Shown here one piece after another: positions 54,501-64,000 of a stretch of 64,000 nt of DNA (positions within the stretch are counted from its first letter, which is position 1; each line of letters starts with the position of its first letter). The DNA is taken from contig JAANBB010000028.1 in the NCBI GenBank assembly GCA_014621425.1, positions 1 to 64,000 on the forward strand. The letters run 5' to 3'. Source of the stretch: Cylindrodendrum hubeiense. Its lineage: Eukaryota > Ascomycota > Sordariomycetes > Hypocreales > Nectriaceae. The notes under the pieces were generated by a model. That model saw nothing but the letters and a program-made list of their open reading frames with translations. It did not search any database and was not told where the DNA came from. Position numbers and translations under genes: made by a program.

Positions 54501-56092
54501 ACCACCAGCCAGCTTCCATAGTTGTTCAAACGGCTGATATACTCATCGTCGCCTGGATCAGTAGCTTCTACTGCCATTTCCGAAGCAACAATGGCGCGTT
54601 CCATGTCTTCCAGTACTGAAGTCCGCTTATATTGATCACTGAGCCAGCTCTCAAAGCGGCTCAACCGGCGAGCGAGATTTAGGTGATCTTCAGGTGTGGC
54701 CTCGAGGGCCGTACTGATAGCCTTGATAGCACAACTCAAATCTTCTAGCGATTTAGTCCGCTCATACATCAACCGAAGCCACGTTCCGAGTATTTCGAGT
54801 TGATTAGCAAAATCGGGATGATCTCGAGGGGTGGCGTTCGCAGCCAAGTCAGCAGTCTCCACACCACGAATGAGGTCGCTCATTGACCCAGTCAGATCAA
54901 ATCGCTTGCCGAGAGAGTCTCTAAGGTTGTTCAAAATGGATCTTCGGGAATCATTGTCTTGCGGTGTGGCATCTGCTGCTGTAGTTGCAGCCTCAACAGC
55001 TCGGTTCAAATCATCTCCTGACCTGGTCGTTTCGAATCGTAAGCGAAGCCAGTACCCCAGGTTATTGAACCGTCCAGATCGCTTTGGATGGTTTTCGGGT
55101 GTATTTTCTACTGCTCTGCTTGAAGCTTCAATAGCGCGGTCTATATCATCTCTTAATCGGGTTCGTTCAAATCGTTTGCCTAGGAAATCTCCAAGGTTAT
55201 AGAATAGGCGCGCGCGATCATGAGAATCCTGAGTTGTCATGTCTATTGCCATAATACTGGTCTCTATAGCACGATCAAGATCTTTCATCAATCCTGTATG
55301 GTCAAATTGATAACCATATGAGATTGTTAGTCCAGTAAAGAAAAAGCCGTGCTGAGGGTGAGTTTGAGATATAGTATCCACTGCTCTATGAAGAGTATCC
55401 AAAGTCTGGTTGAGATGATCTATCGACCTTGTATGCTCGTATCTTTTGGTAAGCCTGGCGACAAGTAAAATCAATAGGTCGACATATTCCGCGTGATCCT
55501 TAGGTGTGTTGTCTACCGCCAGGATGTAAGCCTCTATAGCATGATTCAAGTCATCTAGAGATTCGGTCTGCTTGTATCGCAGGTCAAGCGAGGGGCAATG
55601 ATTGCGTAAGTAGCGAGAATAATGGGGATGATTCGGGGAGGCGGCATTTACTGCCTTGCCGCCGGCGTCGATTGCACGATCAAGATCATCGAGTAGCGCA
55701 TTTCGAGAATATCTCCTTAGATACCAGCATCTAAGGTTACTCAGCCGAACAGTGTACTGTGACTCTTCTTGAGGTGTGATATCCACGGCTATCGTTGTAT
55801 AATCAATAGCAAGGTCAATGTCGTCCATGATTCCTGTTTGTTCAAAGCGCAAGGCAAGCCAGCTCCCAAGGAGGGAATGCCGACCAGCACGACGGGGATG
55901 GTCTTGATGTGTCGCATCCAATCCTTTTTTCCCAGCCTCCACAGCACCATTGAGGTCATCAATTGAACCGGATTGCCTATATCTGCCGCAGAGACTCTTT
56001 CCAAGGCTGAACAGCAGGTAATTGGGATCATTTAGGGGCGTGTTGTCCACTGCCGACTGAGCAGTCCCCACGGCATGATTCAGATTGTCCAT
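51536..56092 (-). CDS. CHAT-domain protease with ~21 TPR-like repeats
   Basis: Single 1518-residue frame from ATG at 56092. Residues 1 to about 960 are about 21 divergent tandem repeats of exactly or nearly 45 residues, pattern DDLDRAIEAAxxAVDxTPxDHPD...NLGNWLGKRFERTG, predicted as paired helices (TPR-like). After a helical linker with TPR-like helices, the C-terminal ~350 residues are a CHAT domain, a caspase-fold cysteine protease. The catalytic His is in IFHFAGHG (about residue 1358) and the Cys in YLSACSTG (about 1406), followed by GIHLVSALQLAGFRHVIGTLW, typical of the family. It is intracellular, with no signal or membrane segment. CHAT proteins with repeat arrays in fungi and bacteria are linked to regulated proteolysis, and in several bacterial systems to immunity; here the target is unknown. 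A caspase-domain gene faces it at 59377. Coding may extend upstream of the ATG. Confidence 0.92.
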   Translation of the reverse strand: MDNLNHAVGTAQSAVDNTPLNDPNYLLFSLGKSLCGRYRQSGSIDDLNGAVEAGKKGLDATHQDHPRRAGRHSLLGSWLALRFEQTGIMDDIDLAIDYTTIAVDITPQEESQYTVRLSNLRCWYLRRYSRNALLDDLDRAIDAGGKAVNAASPNHPHYSRYLRNHCPSLDLRYKQTESLDDLNHAIEAYILAVDNTPKDHAEYVDLLILLVARLTKRYEHTRSIDHLNQTLDTLHRAVDTISQTHPQHGFFFTGLTISYGYQFDHTGLMKDLDRAIETSIMAIDMTTQDSHDRARLFYNLGDFLGKRFERTRLRDDIDRAIEASSRAVENTPENHPKRSGRFNNLGYWLRLRFETTRSGDDLNRAVEAATTAADATPQDNDSRRSILNNLRDSLGKRFDLTGSMSDLIRGVETADLAANATPRDHPDFANQLEILGTWLRLMYERTKSLEDLSCAIKAISTALEATPEDHLNLARRLSRFESWLSDQYKRTSVLEDMERAIVASEMAVEATDPGDDEYISRLNNYGSWLVVRFERSNSLEDLSNAIEMARAAGDGISQKHPDCAALLSNLGKWLGKRFACTGSVNDLDGAVNDAGIAVDITPRHDPEYASRQNSLGCLLSMRFDQAGSMEDLDHAIKAAKIALSATPDHHADRAGIQSNIGNWLCERFERTGLMDDLHDAVFAAKTAVDMTPTDHADRPRYSNTLGNCYGIRFELTGVTEDLDSAVETISRALDALSEDHPDRAGMLNNLANWLGKRFGRTGSSDDLNRAVEAADAAVDITPKDDLTRARYLNTLGSWLGKRFERTGLEEDLDRGMEAAEAAVDITPQNHTDHARYSNNLGNKLRMQFERTASLDDLDRAIKFISTAAELSPKGHPDRSRYLSNLGNLYGTRFEQTESLDDLNRAVEVSSEAVDTSAEHHFDRPGALNNLGNWFRTRFEQTKLKEDLDHALDSFEKGWNCSNAPPSIRIRLGQQAARILASQSDWEKSSLLFEEAVNLLPAVSPRSLNHTDKQHMLSDFAGLASMAAATSLNAGKDARQALQLLELGRGIIAGLLMDMRGDISNLQREYPELANEFISLRDRLDSPPDIPGSLGSSDNKSLESQMKQRREADKRFNDLLKNIQIQPGFENFLRPPTLDELMAAADPDPIVVINLSPYRCDAFLIKCDEVRVLELSDLTLKETERQVKTLRSSRREASFNVEPLLEWLWKTIAQPSLEALDIRDPISDEVWPRVWWVPTGLLSQLPLHAAGYHSKSSTKNVLDRVMSSYASSVKALIHGGRHRLRNATGALGDAPGKALLVAMRETPGLEQNTILPFATGEVEMLNKLCSSLNLNSVTPDLRKGDVLKHLSECSIFHFAGHGRSDPMEPSQSCLLLEDWESSPLTVGDLLDHRLQDSSPFLAYLSACSTGANEAEDLADEGIHLVSALQLAGFRHVIGTLWEVSDRHCVDVAKLLYETIRDDGMTDAAVCRGLHRAVRQLRDGQMGTTHKKRVTTVTSVKSRIKGLKGHYWVPYIHFGV

Positions 56093-59000
56093 TTTGATAT
56101 TGCTAGGCAGTTCAATAAGCCAGTTTCCTGGATACTTGCGGTCAGCAGATATTATTTGCGTTATGATAGGCTGGCCCTGAGCTCACTGTTGACTTTGCAA
56201 GTAGGCGAAAATTGGTGTACAAGAGTTGTTACTTAATGCGACGGCAATGATATGTGTAAAGGTGTGACTTGTAGAGCTGCTTAACAGACCTCGAGCCTGC
56301 CCTTTTAAGCGGGGTGGTGACAGCACTGTCCTCCAGGAGTCTATTTATAACGTATGCCGATTTCGGCATTGGCGATGCGAGACAGAAATCACATCCCCTT
56401 GAGATTTAGATGCTACGTATTTGCAAGGGTCTTCATAGGTCCTGGTACCGCTGACCTTGACAATCTGTAGCCACTCCATGAACATCGCGGCTGAGACATT
56501 GCATGGCTGATTGTTCAGTGTGGTCGCATTTAGGCCACATGGCCGCAGCCTAAGGCCTACTAGACACAAGCGAGCTGCAATAACGTCAGGTTCATAATCC
56601 TAGCGCGTACGGTCATCTCCAAGTTCTATTTCTGAAAGTTCATTCGGTTCCTTGTACGGGATGCCGACCCAACCACTATGGCTTGCACCACGCATTCTAT
56701 TTTTGGCCCTCAGCGCCTTGATGGAGGAGCATTGAGTAGACGGCGCCTAGCCTGGCACAAGTCGCAGCATCAGAGTTTCTCGTCACCTTTCTCCTTTTGG
56801 TCCGTCATCGTCTGGTTTTTCTTTTAGTAGTAAAATGAAACACAAAAGACTGGCAGTAGGAAATGGTCCTAACCATTCCCCAAAAGTTTCAAAGAGTCTC
56901 TAAACTGATCTGCTGTATTTCTAGACGCTGTGGAAGATCAGAGCTACAACCCACTCTCCGAAAAATACGTAGATGAGCATCCCCACTAAATGACGCGGAA
57001 TGCCACATCCAAAACAGAGAAGTCGTTATGGAAACTAACCAATTCATGTACAAAGGGGTCGATTCACTATTTCACTCGTACTCAATATCATAAACCCGGA
57101 TTGCGATGGTTGATGTTAAGGTCATCTATCAAACTGAACACAGGAATCATTCATCCGTCCAGGACGGAGTCGTGGCAACTCCAGTCACAGAACCACTGTT
57201 GCGGTCCGTCCCCATACCATATGGCCCACACGGCCCGTTTCCCTCCGATATTTTTACTGCATGCTCCACAAAGTACCCTACCATACCATGCTCGCCCCTC
57301 TCCTGCACGATTTGGGGTACGCATTTGTCGGTAATACTTGGCTGGTTATGTGAAAATGCGACAGGGGGCCTGGATGCTGGCCCAAAAGACCGAGTCGAGT
57401 GAGCCAAGTTACATTTATGCCCACTGGCATTCCATTGTTTTTTTCTTACCTGTCGACTGTAGAGCCTGATTGAGGTCTTTCGGAGCTACCGTTATATTAC
57501 AGATAGCTAATAATGAAGAGTGGAGGATGGGTTTGTAGGTGAATGGAAAGGACGTGGGCATAGGCCGGGGCGATGCCTGTTTATAAGTTGGCTTGATAAA
57601 TTGATAGCATGTGGGCAACGACTGCCTGTGTAATAAGTTGGCCTAAGTGTACTAGGAAATAGACGCCTCGCCTTGTTAGCTTCGTGTATGCGACCGGGTA
57701 ACCTGTGGCACAAACTGGCCTCGCCAGGCGCTTGAAAAGTACCAACGTACGAACAGAGGCGACAGGGGGCCTGTGCCATCCGATCATGTTACTAAATGCG
57801 TAACTGATCTGCAGTTGGTATGTTATGTCAATAATGTGGGGGCAAGGACGGGATGGCTTGGCTCCGAGGAATCTAGACTCTAGACTAATGCATGATTAAG
57901 GGGAAGACTCATGAGTCAGATGTCATACCATGACAATAAAAGAGCTGCCGTATCAAAAAGGTGTGAGGAGAAATATTTTAACCGCCTTGTTGACGGACTG
58001 GACAGAAAAAAGGTCCTATCACGCAACAAGTTTGAACTCCCCCAGCACACCCCAAACTTGCTGACGGAAGTATGTGCCGTCATCTTATCACGTATCGTGT
58101 GATTGACCATTTCTCGAAGGCAGTCGACACCGAGCTGATTCGCCTGAGATCATGCAGAGTCTAGCACACAAAACATCCCTAGCGCTTATTACGAGGGGAG
58201 AAGATGGCTGCCTTTTGCGCGGAAGTTGGGCGTAACGCCTTCTTCCTTGGCAAAGTAAGACAAGGCTATACCTCGATTACTCGTGGTAGAAAGCTGATGG
58301 TTCGCATCATCCCGATGGCTGAGCAAGACAAGCTGTTACGGTCCCACCTGACAGGCCGTGGCGTCTCATAATTCCTTCTCCAGGGTGAGACACCGAGTCA
58401 CAAAACGCCTCCAATTTGTCTGTGATGTCGTGCTCGCACTCCTACGCAATGCATATCTGCCTCGTGCGGCTGGAAATCATGGCGCTCTAGCCGAGACGGC
58501 AGTCTCAGTTGATCTGCAAGATAGATCCTCAGCCAAGCCCTGTCGACCAATGATACTGACATTTCGCTGATGCAAGTAAGCCGCCCGCCTCAGCCTGAAA
58601 ATATGAGGAGAAATATTGATGTTTCCTATTAAGTGACATGCTTCAGGCCTGCTCTATCATCCCTGCTTCCACAAAGTAGGCTGTGCTAAACTCCTGCCGA
58701 AAATAGGACCAGGCTGTAGAGACGCCTTTCACGCGCCGTGGCTTTCGCGTCATGGTGCTTGCAAGACTCCACGGGGCTGCATTAAACAGCTAGCCTGGGC
58801 GTCTAGCCTGGCCAAAACTCAGCCCAGCGAATCCCATGGAGTCGACAACCGAGCAGTAAGCCATGATTAACGGCATATTAGGAATGCAAGTCTCAGAGGG
58901 CGAGGCTGGCCACTCTCGCGACATGATAGAAATTCTGCTAGTAATCCTGTGAACCCTAGGTCTTCAAGTGCGGCCACAACTACGTCAGACTTCTTGACCA

Positions 59001-59376
59001 GTATCACTGTGACGTGTATCCGTGTCGATTGTGATAACTGCATCCATTTCAATGTATTTTCAACCATTGTTTCAGATATTGGTCATACGGCTAAATCGAG
59101 CATGGAAACGGCACGATAACAAAGCCGTAGTCACACTGTCTAGATACAAAAGGTCAACAAATTTGAGCAAGAATCTGGAGGATCCCGCTCTATCTTCGTT
59201 GACTAAATATTACATCACCTCTGGTTCCAAGACTGGATTTTTCTCTTTCCGAAGCCAAAACTTTAAACAACCTGTTTATATTTCACCAGTCTATCCTTTT
59301 TTCTACTCCAGTTATTGACTCCCCGAATTTACATTCCCTACTTTTCATCTGATTCTCCTTTTCGGTTTTATTTACT
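56093..59376. other. 3.3-kb intergenic region between CHAT and caspase genes
   Basis: Divergent promoter space. Just upstream of the CHAT ATG, in the same frame and with no stop for about 22 codons, is repeat-like sequence (PGNWLIELPSNIK) that could be a 5' exon end. Elsewhere only short frames overlapping on both strands, for example around 57150-57780 and 57911-58110. No RNA gene recognised. Confidence 0.5.
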
Positions 59377-61532
59377 ATGGTCACACCAACCCATCGAGCT
59401 CTCCTGATCGGCATCGACTACTATGCCTGGGATGAAATAAAAAATCTGAACGGATGCGTCAATGATGTTATTGCTATAGAAGCATATCTGCAGTCTCGCA
59501 AGCCTGGATGCATCATTACAAAGCTTACCGCGAGGTGCAAAGCTAGGAAGCGAGTTGAGGCCGATGATTCATCGCTGCCAACATACCAAAACATTGTTCA
59601 GAAGCTGAAAGAACTCAGCAATGACTGTCAGTCTGGTGATCTGGTCTACATTCACTACTCTGGCCACGGAGTTTCTCGCGGCAAAAAAGAATTGCCGGAT
59701 GATGGTGGAAACAATCTCATGGGGATGGCCCTTGTGCCGACTGACGCGATGGTTGCTGGAAACTACCTGACGGGATATCACCTTGGCCTTATTGTCAAAG
59801 AGATGATTGAAATCCGGGGAGCTCGCGTATGCGTGGTTCTTGACAGTTGCTTCTCGGGTGGGGGCTTTCGTGATGCCAACGACTCCTTGTCCATAACACC
59901 TCGATTCGCCGATTTGTCTTGCAACGACGATGCGATGAAGGAAAGTGATAAAGCAGCCAATCTCATTGCTGCTTCTCTTCAGCTCTTCCGGAATGCGACT
60001 GTAACAACCAGTTGGTTCGCAAACCCTGAAGGATGCACTGTTATTACGGCATGTGGAAGCAATCAAGTTGCTGGAGAGATTCCTTTTCCAGACAAAGATG
60101 GCCACTCCATGCAAGGTGTTCTCACGCATTGGATGTTAAATCTACTGACAGGGCGGGATTGGATCCATCGGCCAACATATGCTAGGATCAAAGAATATGT
60201 TCATCTGAACACTCATGTCATCAATGATCAAACAGAACGGCAACGGCAAACAGCTCAATCATTACAGACCCCATTCGTTCGCGGAGATGGCCACTTCGAA
60301 TTCTTTGGAAACGAAACTCACGTCGAGAGACCTGCGTGTTACGTTCTGGAGACAAAACAGGACACCGTCATCCTGGATGTTGGCAGTGCCCAAGGCGTAT
60401 GTGTCGGGGCTATTTACAACGTTTATACAGGACCAGGCTTGGTTGGTAAAGAGGAGTGCGGTCTTTTGATTTCACAAATCTGCATCACTGCTGTGGATGA
60501 TTTTATGTCAGAAGGTACCCCCATCAACGAGAGCGGCGGCGACAGGACGCTCTCGGTCAAGCCAGGAAATCTAGCCATCCTCCAGAAGTGGGCGCTTCCC
60601 GAGAAAGTAGAGGTGTGTCTCCTTGTTGAGGACTCCAGAATCCGAAGCTCGTTTGAATCTGAAATTTTGAAGACCCCGAACTTGGATCTTGTAACCGATG
60701 CCGAACTTCCTGCAACGTTTGTGGTCGGTCTCGATTCAGAAAACAAATTTGAAGTCTTAGAAAAGGACTTCGAGTGCCTAGATTGCCCGCAATACCGCTG
60801 ACGGCCTACAATGCAGGTGGAAAGATAGGGTATGTCATACGTCACTTGGCTCGGTATCGAGCTTTACAAAGCATTATAGGTCGTCAGCGTATGTCGCAGA
60901 TTAAGGATGGTGACTTCACCACAAAGATTCGTCGACGAAAAGCGTCATCTGTTGAAACAGATACAGATGATGAAATTGACGAAAAGCCAGAAAGCTTTGA
61001 GATCGTTGACCAAGACGAGGTTGGTAGATATAAGACTAAGGAAGGGAAGGCAATTTGGTATACGCTTGGTTACCATGGCTGCATTGACACTCTCTGGCTA
61101 GCTGTCTTCGAACTCAACGCCTCATGGGGGGTCGAAAAGCGGTATCCAGATTACGGCAAGCAAGCAGAAGACATCAGATCCCTTCATGATGGGTCTGCTC
61201 AAACCTTGGACACCGAAAGAGGCCATGAACATTTGGAAATCATAACCGCTGTCCCACCCAAATTCACGGTCAGTGACCCAAGCGATACCGTCGACAAGAT
61301 GTTGGTATGTGTTGCCAGCGGCAGCCATGCACCATCCTGGAACGAATTAATCTTACCACCACTACCTACTGATAGCTCTCTATTACCTCTGGGTTCTGTA
61401 TACGATGAGAGTAATGGTTGTTTGAATGACTACAGGGACGTGAGTAGGAAACAAGTTCCAAAACCAGAAAGGAGAGATTGGCATATTATGAGTTTTGATA
61501 TTCATACCATGTTAGATAGAGACAGCGTATAG
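59377..61532 (+). pseudogene. Caspase-domain (C14-type) protein, one-base frameshift
   Basis: First frame 59377-60801 (474 codons). The caspase p20-like domain begins RALLIGIDYY. The catalytic His is in YIHYSGHGV (H97) and the Cys in VVLDSCFSGG (C158); both are intact. A p10-like part ends near residue 300 and a C-terminal beta-rich region follows. At about 60781-60786 (GATTGCCCGC) the homologous sequence leaves this frame. It continues in another frame as LPAIPLTAYNAGG...HLARYRA, then DGDFTTKIRRRK...FEIVDQDEVGRY and an acidic tail to a stop at 61530-61532. That second frame is open from about 60753 and matches the usual rest of fungal caspase-domain proteins. No intron of the required length is seen. 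A missing T in GATT(T)G would explain it. Either a recent mutation, an assembly or base-call error, or a truncated but active protease. Cytosolic; roles in cell death are proposed for relatives. Confidence 0.85.
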
Positions 61533-62068
61533 GCTAGTGAGTTGGGACTTCCTGGTCATATGGTATGGAATATTTATTGGGGCATTCTTGGCTGGATGTA
61601 CCAGCTAAGATGTAGGCCGATTTGATCCGGACTGCCTTTCTAGGCTGTTCCCACCGGTATTGAGGTCATTGCATAAGGTCAACTAGTCAGTCATTGGAAC
61701 ATGTAGGGTAGGATCGAGATATCACGGTCGGATTCATCCACGATCATCACCTGGAACTTTTGTCATGAGTGTCAGCAGCCTCATTTTCTAGCAAGCTCAA
61801 TTTACGTTATTTTCGGCTTATCTTTGCGGTATTCACACTGCAAATCGTCACCATTAGGTGGAGGTGGGGAAATTTCCGTGTTGAACATTCACCCTTACCT
61901 AACAGGCTGAAAATCGGCCAAACGGAAATCAGCGATATATAAGGCTCGACATCACCTCTTATTTCCCCACATTCGCAATATCTTCTTGTCCCATTTTAAA
62001 TCACTATCGCATTTTCTTCCTCCCGAAAGCGGTTCTAACTGTCCCTCATATTTAACATTCAACCCAAA
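61533..62068. other. Intergenic, promoter of NmrA-like gene
   Basis: No open frame of note. Holds a TATA box at 61936-61942 and a pyrimidine-rich leader. Confidence 0.6.
61936..61942 (+). promoter_or_regulatory. TATA box of the NmrA-like gene
   Basis: TATATAA followed by GG, 127 nt upstream of the ATG at 62069, then a T/C-rich leader. Confidence 0.55.
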
Positions 62069-63013
62069 ATGACTTCCAAAGTCACAGTTGCTCTCGCTGG
62101 CGCCACAGGCTCCTTGGGGGTTGCAGTACTGAAAGAACTTCTGGCCGGCGGTGTTTCAGTCACTGTACTCTCCCGAAAGGGGGGTAGATCCGCGGAAAAA
62201 CTTCCGACCTGCCCAAACCAGACAATCAAAGAAGTTGACTACGCAATGGAGGAGGATCTCACCGAAGCTCTCACTGGAATTGACGTGGTTGTATCAACTT
62301 TGGCCACGGAGTCAATTTCCGCACAATCTGCACTCATCAATGCCGCCATCGCTTCTGGCGTAACGCGATTCATCCCAAGCGAATTCGGTTCTGATACGGC
62401 CAATACGAAGACCCGGAACCTGCCAGTCTACAAGCACAAGGTGATGATCCAGGATGACCTCGTCAAGAAGGCAGAACAAAATCCATCGTTTTCGTACACA
62501 TTGATCTTTAACAATGCCTTCCTTGACTGGGGCATCCGGGTTGGGTTCCTGATAAACCCGAAAGTTCGTACCGCGACGCTATATGACGGTGGAGATAGAC
62601 CCTTTAGTGCTACTCGCCAATCGACGATTGGCAAAGCCGTTCTTGGTGTGGTGTTAAATCTTGAGGCGACTAAGAACAAGGGTGTCTATGTCCACGATGG
62701 TGTCATCACCCAGAACGGACTTATCGCTATTGCCAAGAAGATGGATCCGCGGGAGTGGACGACCACCACTTCCATTACCGCTCAACTTGAAAGATCTGGT
62801 TACGAAGAGCTCAAAAAGGCCAATCCAGACATCGGGAAGGCAATGTACGGTTTTCTCACGAGGGCAATTTGGGGTCAGGGTTATGGCGGGAATTTTACTA
62901 GACGGGTTGATAATGCAGTACTTGGCCTCCCTGTTCTCGCAGAGAATGAAATTGAAGAAATCGTGAAAGTTGCGATAGCTGCACCTTCTGGCAAAAACAA
63001 TGTCGAGTTTTAG
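62069..63013 (+). CDS. NmrA-like/isoflavone-reductase-like NAD(P)-binding protein
   Basis: Single 314-codon frame. The N-terminal Rossmann motif is VALAGATGSLGVAVLKELL. VVSTLATE, RFIPSEFG and a KxxxxxxL region (YKHKVMIQDDL) follow in the order seen in atypical short-chain dehydrogenases of the NmrA/isoflavone reductase group. Such proteins either reduce small aromatic substrates with NADPH or sense the NAD(P) redox state; which applies here cannot be told. No catalytic YxxxK typical of classical SDRs is seen. Length is normal and the frame intact. Cytosolic. Confidence 0.92.
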   Translation: MTSKVTVALAGATGSLGVAVLKELLAGGVSVTVLSRKGGRSAEKLPTCPNQTIKEVDYAMEEDLTEALTGIDVVVSTLATESISAQSALINAAIASGVTRFIPSEFGSDTANTKTRNLPVYKHKVMIQDDLVKKAEQNPSFSYTLIFNNAFLDWGIRVGFLINPKVRTATLYDGGDRPFSATRQSTIGKAVLGVVLNLEATKNKGVYVHDGVITQNGLIAIAKKMDPREWTTTTSITAQLERSGYEELKKANPDIGKAMYGFLTRAIWGQGYGGNFTRRVDNAVLGLPVLAENEIEEIVKVAIAAPSGKNNVEF

Positions 63014-63358
63014 AGCCATGCCAAAGATGATTTATGATGAATTCGAGAAAAGATTAAGCCTATACTCATTGATCTGGAGGTGTTGTTGAAATGAATGCTC
63101 CGCTGTGATGGATGGTTCATCTCGACTAGTTCTAGATCTCTACACCACAATCAGTCTACGGCCTAAGTGAATATTTTGTCCTGGTTCTTAACTTGCTTAG
63201 ACTTCACTAAAGGTTGTAGGCTCCTCAATCTCGGTCATATAGAACGTGTCTCAGTTCAACGTAAATTAATTAGAATAGTTCCTCGTAACTAGTTGCAAAT
63301 GAAATAGATGCGGAAAACTATAGAACATGTTGCAAAATATTCAACCATATTCTATCTC
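63014..63358. other. Intergenic, no gene seen
   Basis: Convergent 3' flanks of the NmrA-like gene and the receptor gene. Confidence 0.6.
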
Positions 63359-64000
63359 TCATACTACTTCTTCGAGTTGCACCAGTTCAATACAACTTCC
63401 AGAGCTTCCAGCGGTGCCTGAAATCCCTCGGCTTTGGTGTGGACTGGCGGTGTATGACGTTGAGCTCCTTTTCCATCCGTGATTGAGCTGGCTTCTTGTA
63501 GTTGCCCTAGGTAAGTGTAGGGAGATGGTTGCATCAGGTGGTTGGTTTGACGCACTTCGAGAGGTTGAAAACATCCGGGGAAAGTATTGAGATAAAAGAA
63601 CCCTAGTTTGAGGTAGACAAGCACATATGACACTTGAATTTACTTCTATAGTCGACCACAACGTCAAAGAATTGAAGTCGTCTAGTATTTGTATGGTTAG
63701 TATGACAAATTGGCTGGAGTAATAGGATACAACTCACATGTTGGGTTGGCTGATTTTGCATATAAATGAATAGCACGAAGTCGAACGATGCTAATTATTG
63801 TCACACTTTCTTTTCCGTTAGTCTCAACATTGAATTGTGTCAACTTTGGACTTGTTGCAACGCAGCGACTTACAAAGCGCCAACGGAAAGCATGAATATC
63901 ACAAGTAATTTCTTTTGGAGAGCCATTTGTGTGTTCCACAGTTGCGATATCGGCATTGTCAACATGAAAATGTCGGTAGTAATGCCTATGATAGAGGCTG
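63359..64000 (-). CDS. PTH11-type/rhodopsin-like membrane receptor, 3' part
   Basis: Partial gene cut by the window end. Exons: 64000 (edge) to 63874, 63790-63738 and 63681-63359. Introns are 83 nt (GTAAGT/AATTAG) and 56 nt (GTGAGT/CTAG); phases agree. The visible protein starts in membrane helix 5 (DIFMLTMPISQLW). A cytosolic loop and helix 6 (LLVIFMLSVGAFIVRLRAI) follow, then the conserved SANPTYDF and helix 7 (WSTIEVNSSVICACLP), and a Ser/Pro-rich cytosolic tail of about 75 residues. The order and the -NPTYD...LWSTIEVN motif are typical of the fungal seven-helix family that includes PTH11-like receptors. These sense surface or chemical cues at the plasma membrane; many members are orphan. 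The N-terminus (CFEM or not) lies outside the window. Confidence 0.85.

Noticed and set aside
54831..55202. Repetitive plus-strand frames opposite the CHAT repeats
   Set aside because: They echo the 135-bp coding repeats of the minus-strand gene and have no independent support.
57147..58110. Several 60-110 codon frames on both strands in the CHAT-caspase gap
   Set aside because: They overlap one another on opposite strands and show no consistent coding composition.

Overview
The window reads as nuclear DNA of a filamentous ascomycete (Pezizomycotina). Genes have short introns of about 46-160 nt with GTAAGT/GTATGT-type donors and CTAAC/CTGAC-like branch sites. A dispersed 5S rRNA gene and an isolated tRNA-Ser are present. 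Families typical of moulds appear: CorA-like, CHAT-repeat, caspase-domain, PTH11-type receptor and Zn2Cys6 regulator. A transposon has been turned AT-rich in the way repeat-induced point mutation (RIP) does. A hypocrealean/sordariomycete source is my guess, not a demonstrated fact.

Layout. 1-0.4 kb: AT-rich tract with a 9-bp tandem repeat. 1.2-2.9 kb (-): long Gln-rich reading frame broken by in-frame stops. 4.4-7.5 kb (-): secreted Ser/Thr-rich surface protein with Apple-like modules. 9.2 kb (-): tRNA-Ser(CGA). 9.4-11.4 kb (-): Ulp1-like cysteine protease. 12.0-12.3 kb (-): 5S rRNA plus a truncated copy. 13.1-13.5 kb (-): small unknown gene. 14.4-16.3 kb (+) CorA-like membrane protein, tail-to-tail with a vWA protein at 16.4-18.9 kb (-). 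19.8-21.1 kb (-): three-exon unknown. 22.5-23.0 kb (-): small membrane protein candidate. 25.5-27.5 kb (-): secreted serine carboxypeptidase. 27.7-28.3 kb: non-coding foldback element. 29.0-30.8 kb (-): PD-(D/E)XK-like nuclease. 32.0-33.3 kb (+): secreted Ala-rich cell-wall-type protein. 35.1-36.7 kb (+): ankyrin protein. 37.2-48.5 kb: Ssu1-like sulfite/dicarboxylate exporter (-), Zn2Cys6 transcription factor (+), DHA2-type MFS exporter (-), Gfo/Idh/MocA oxidoreductase (+) and SnoaL-like protein (+), a plausible small detoxification or metabolite cluster. 48.6-50.5 kb: RIP-degraded Fot1/pogo-type transposon with 52-bp terminal inverted repeats. 51.5-56.1 kb (-): CHAT protease with about 21 repeats of 45 residues. 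59.4-61.5 kb (+): caspase-domain protein carrying a one-base frameshift. 62.1-63.0 kb (+): NmrA-like protein. 63.4 kb to the window end (-): 3' end of a PTH11-type receptor.

The most interesting features are the CHAT-repeat gene facing a caspase-domain gene across 3.3 kb next to a RIP-degraded transposon, the foldback element built from four copies of a 16-bp perfect palindrome and 34-bp subrepeats, and genes showing decay (in-frame stops at 1.2-2.9 kb, frameshift at 60.8 kb). Exon boundaries below were read by eye from splice consensus and phase. All family names come from motif recognition, with no database search.
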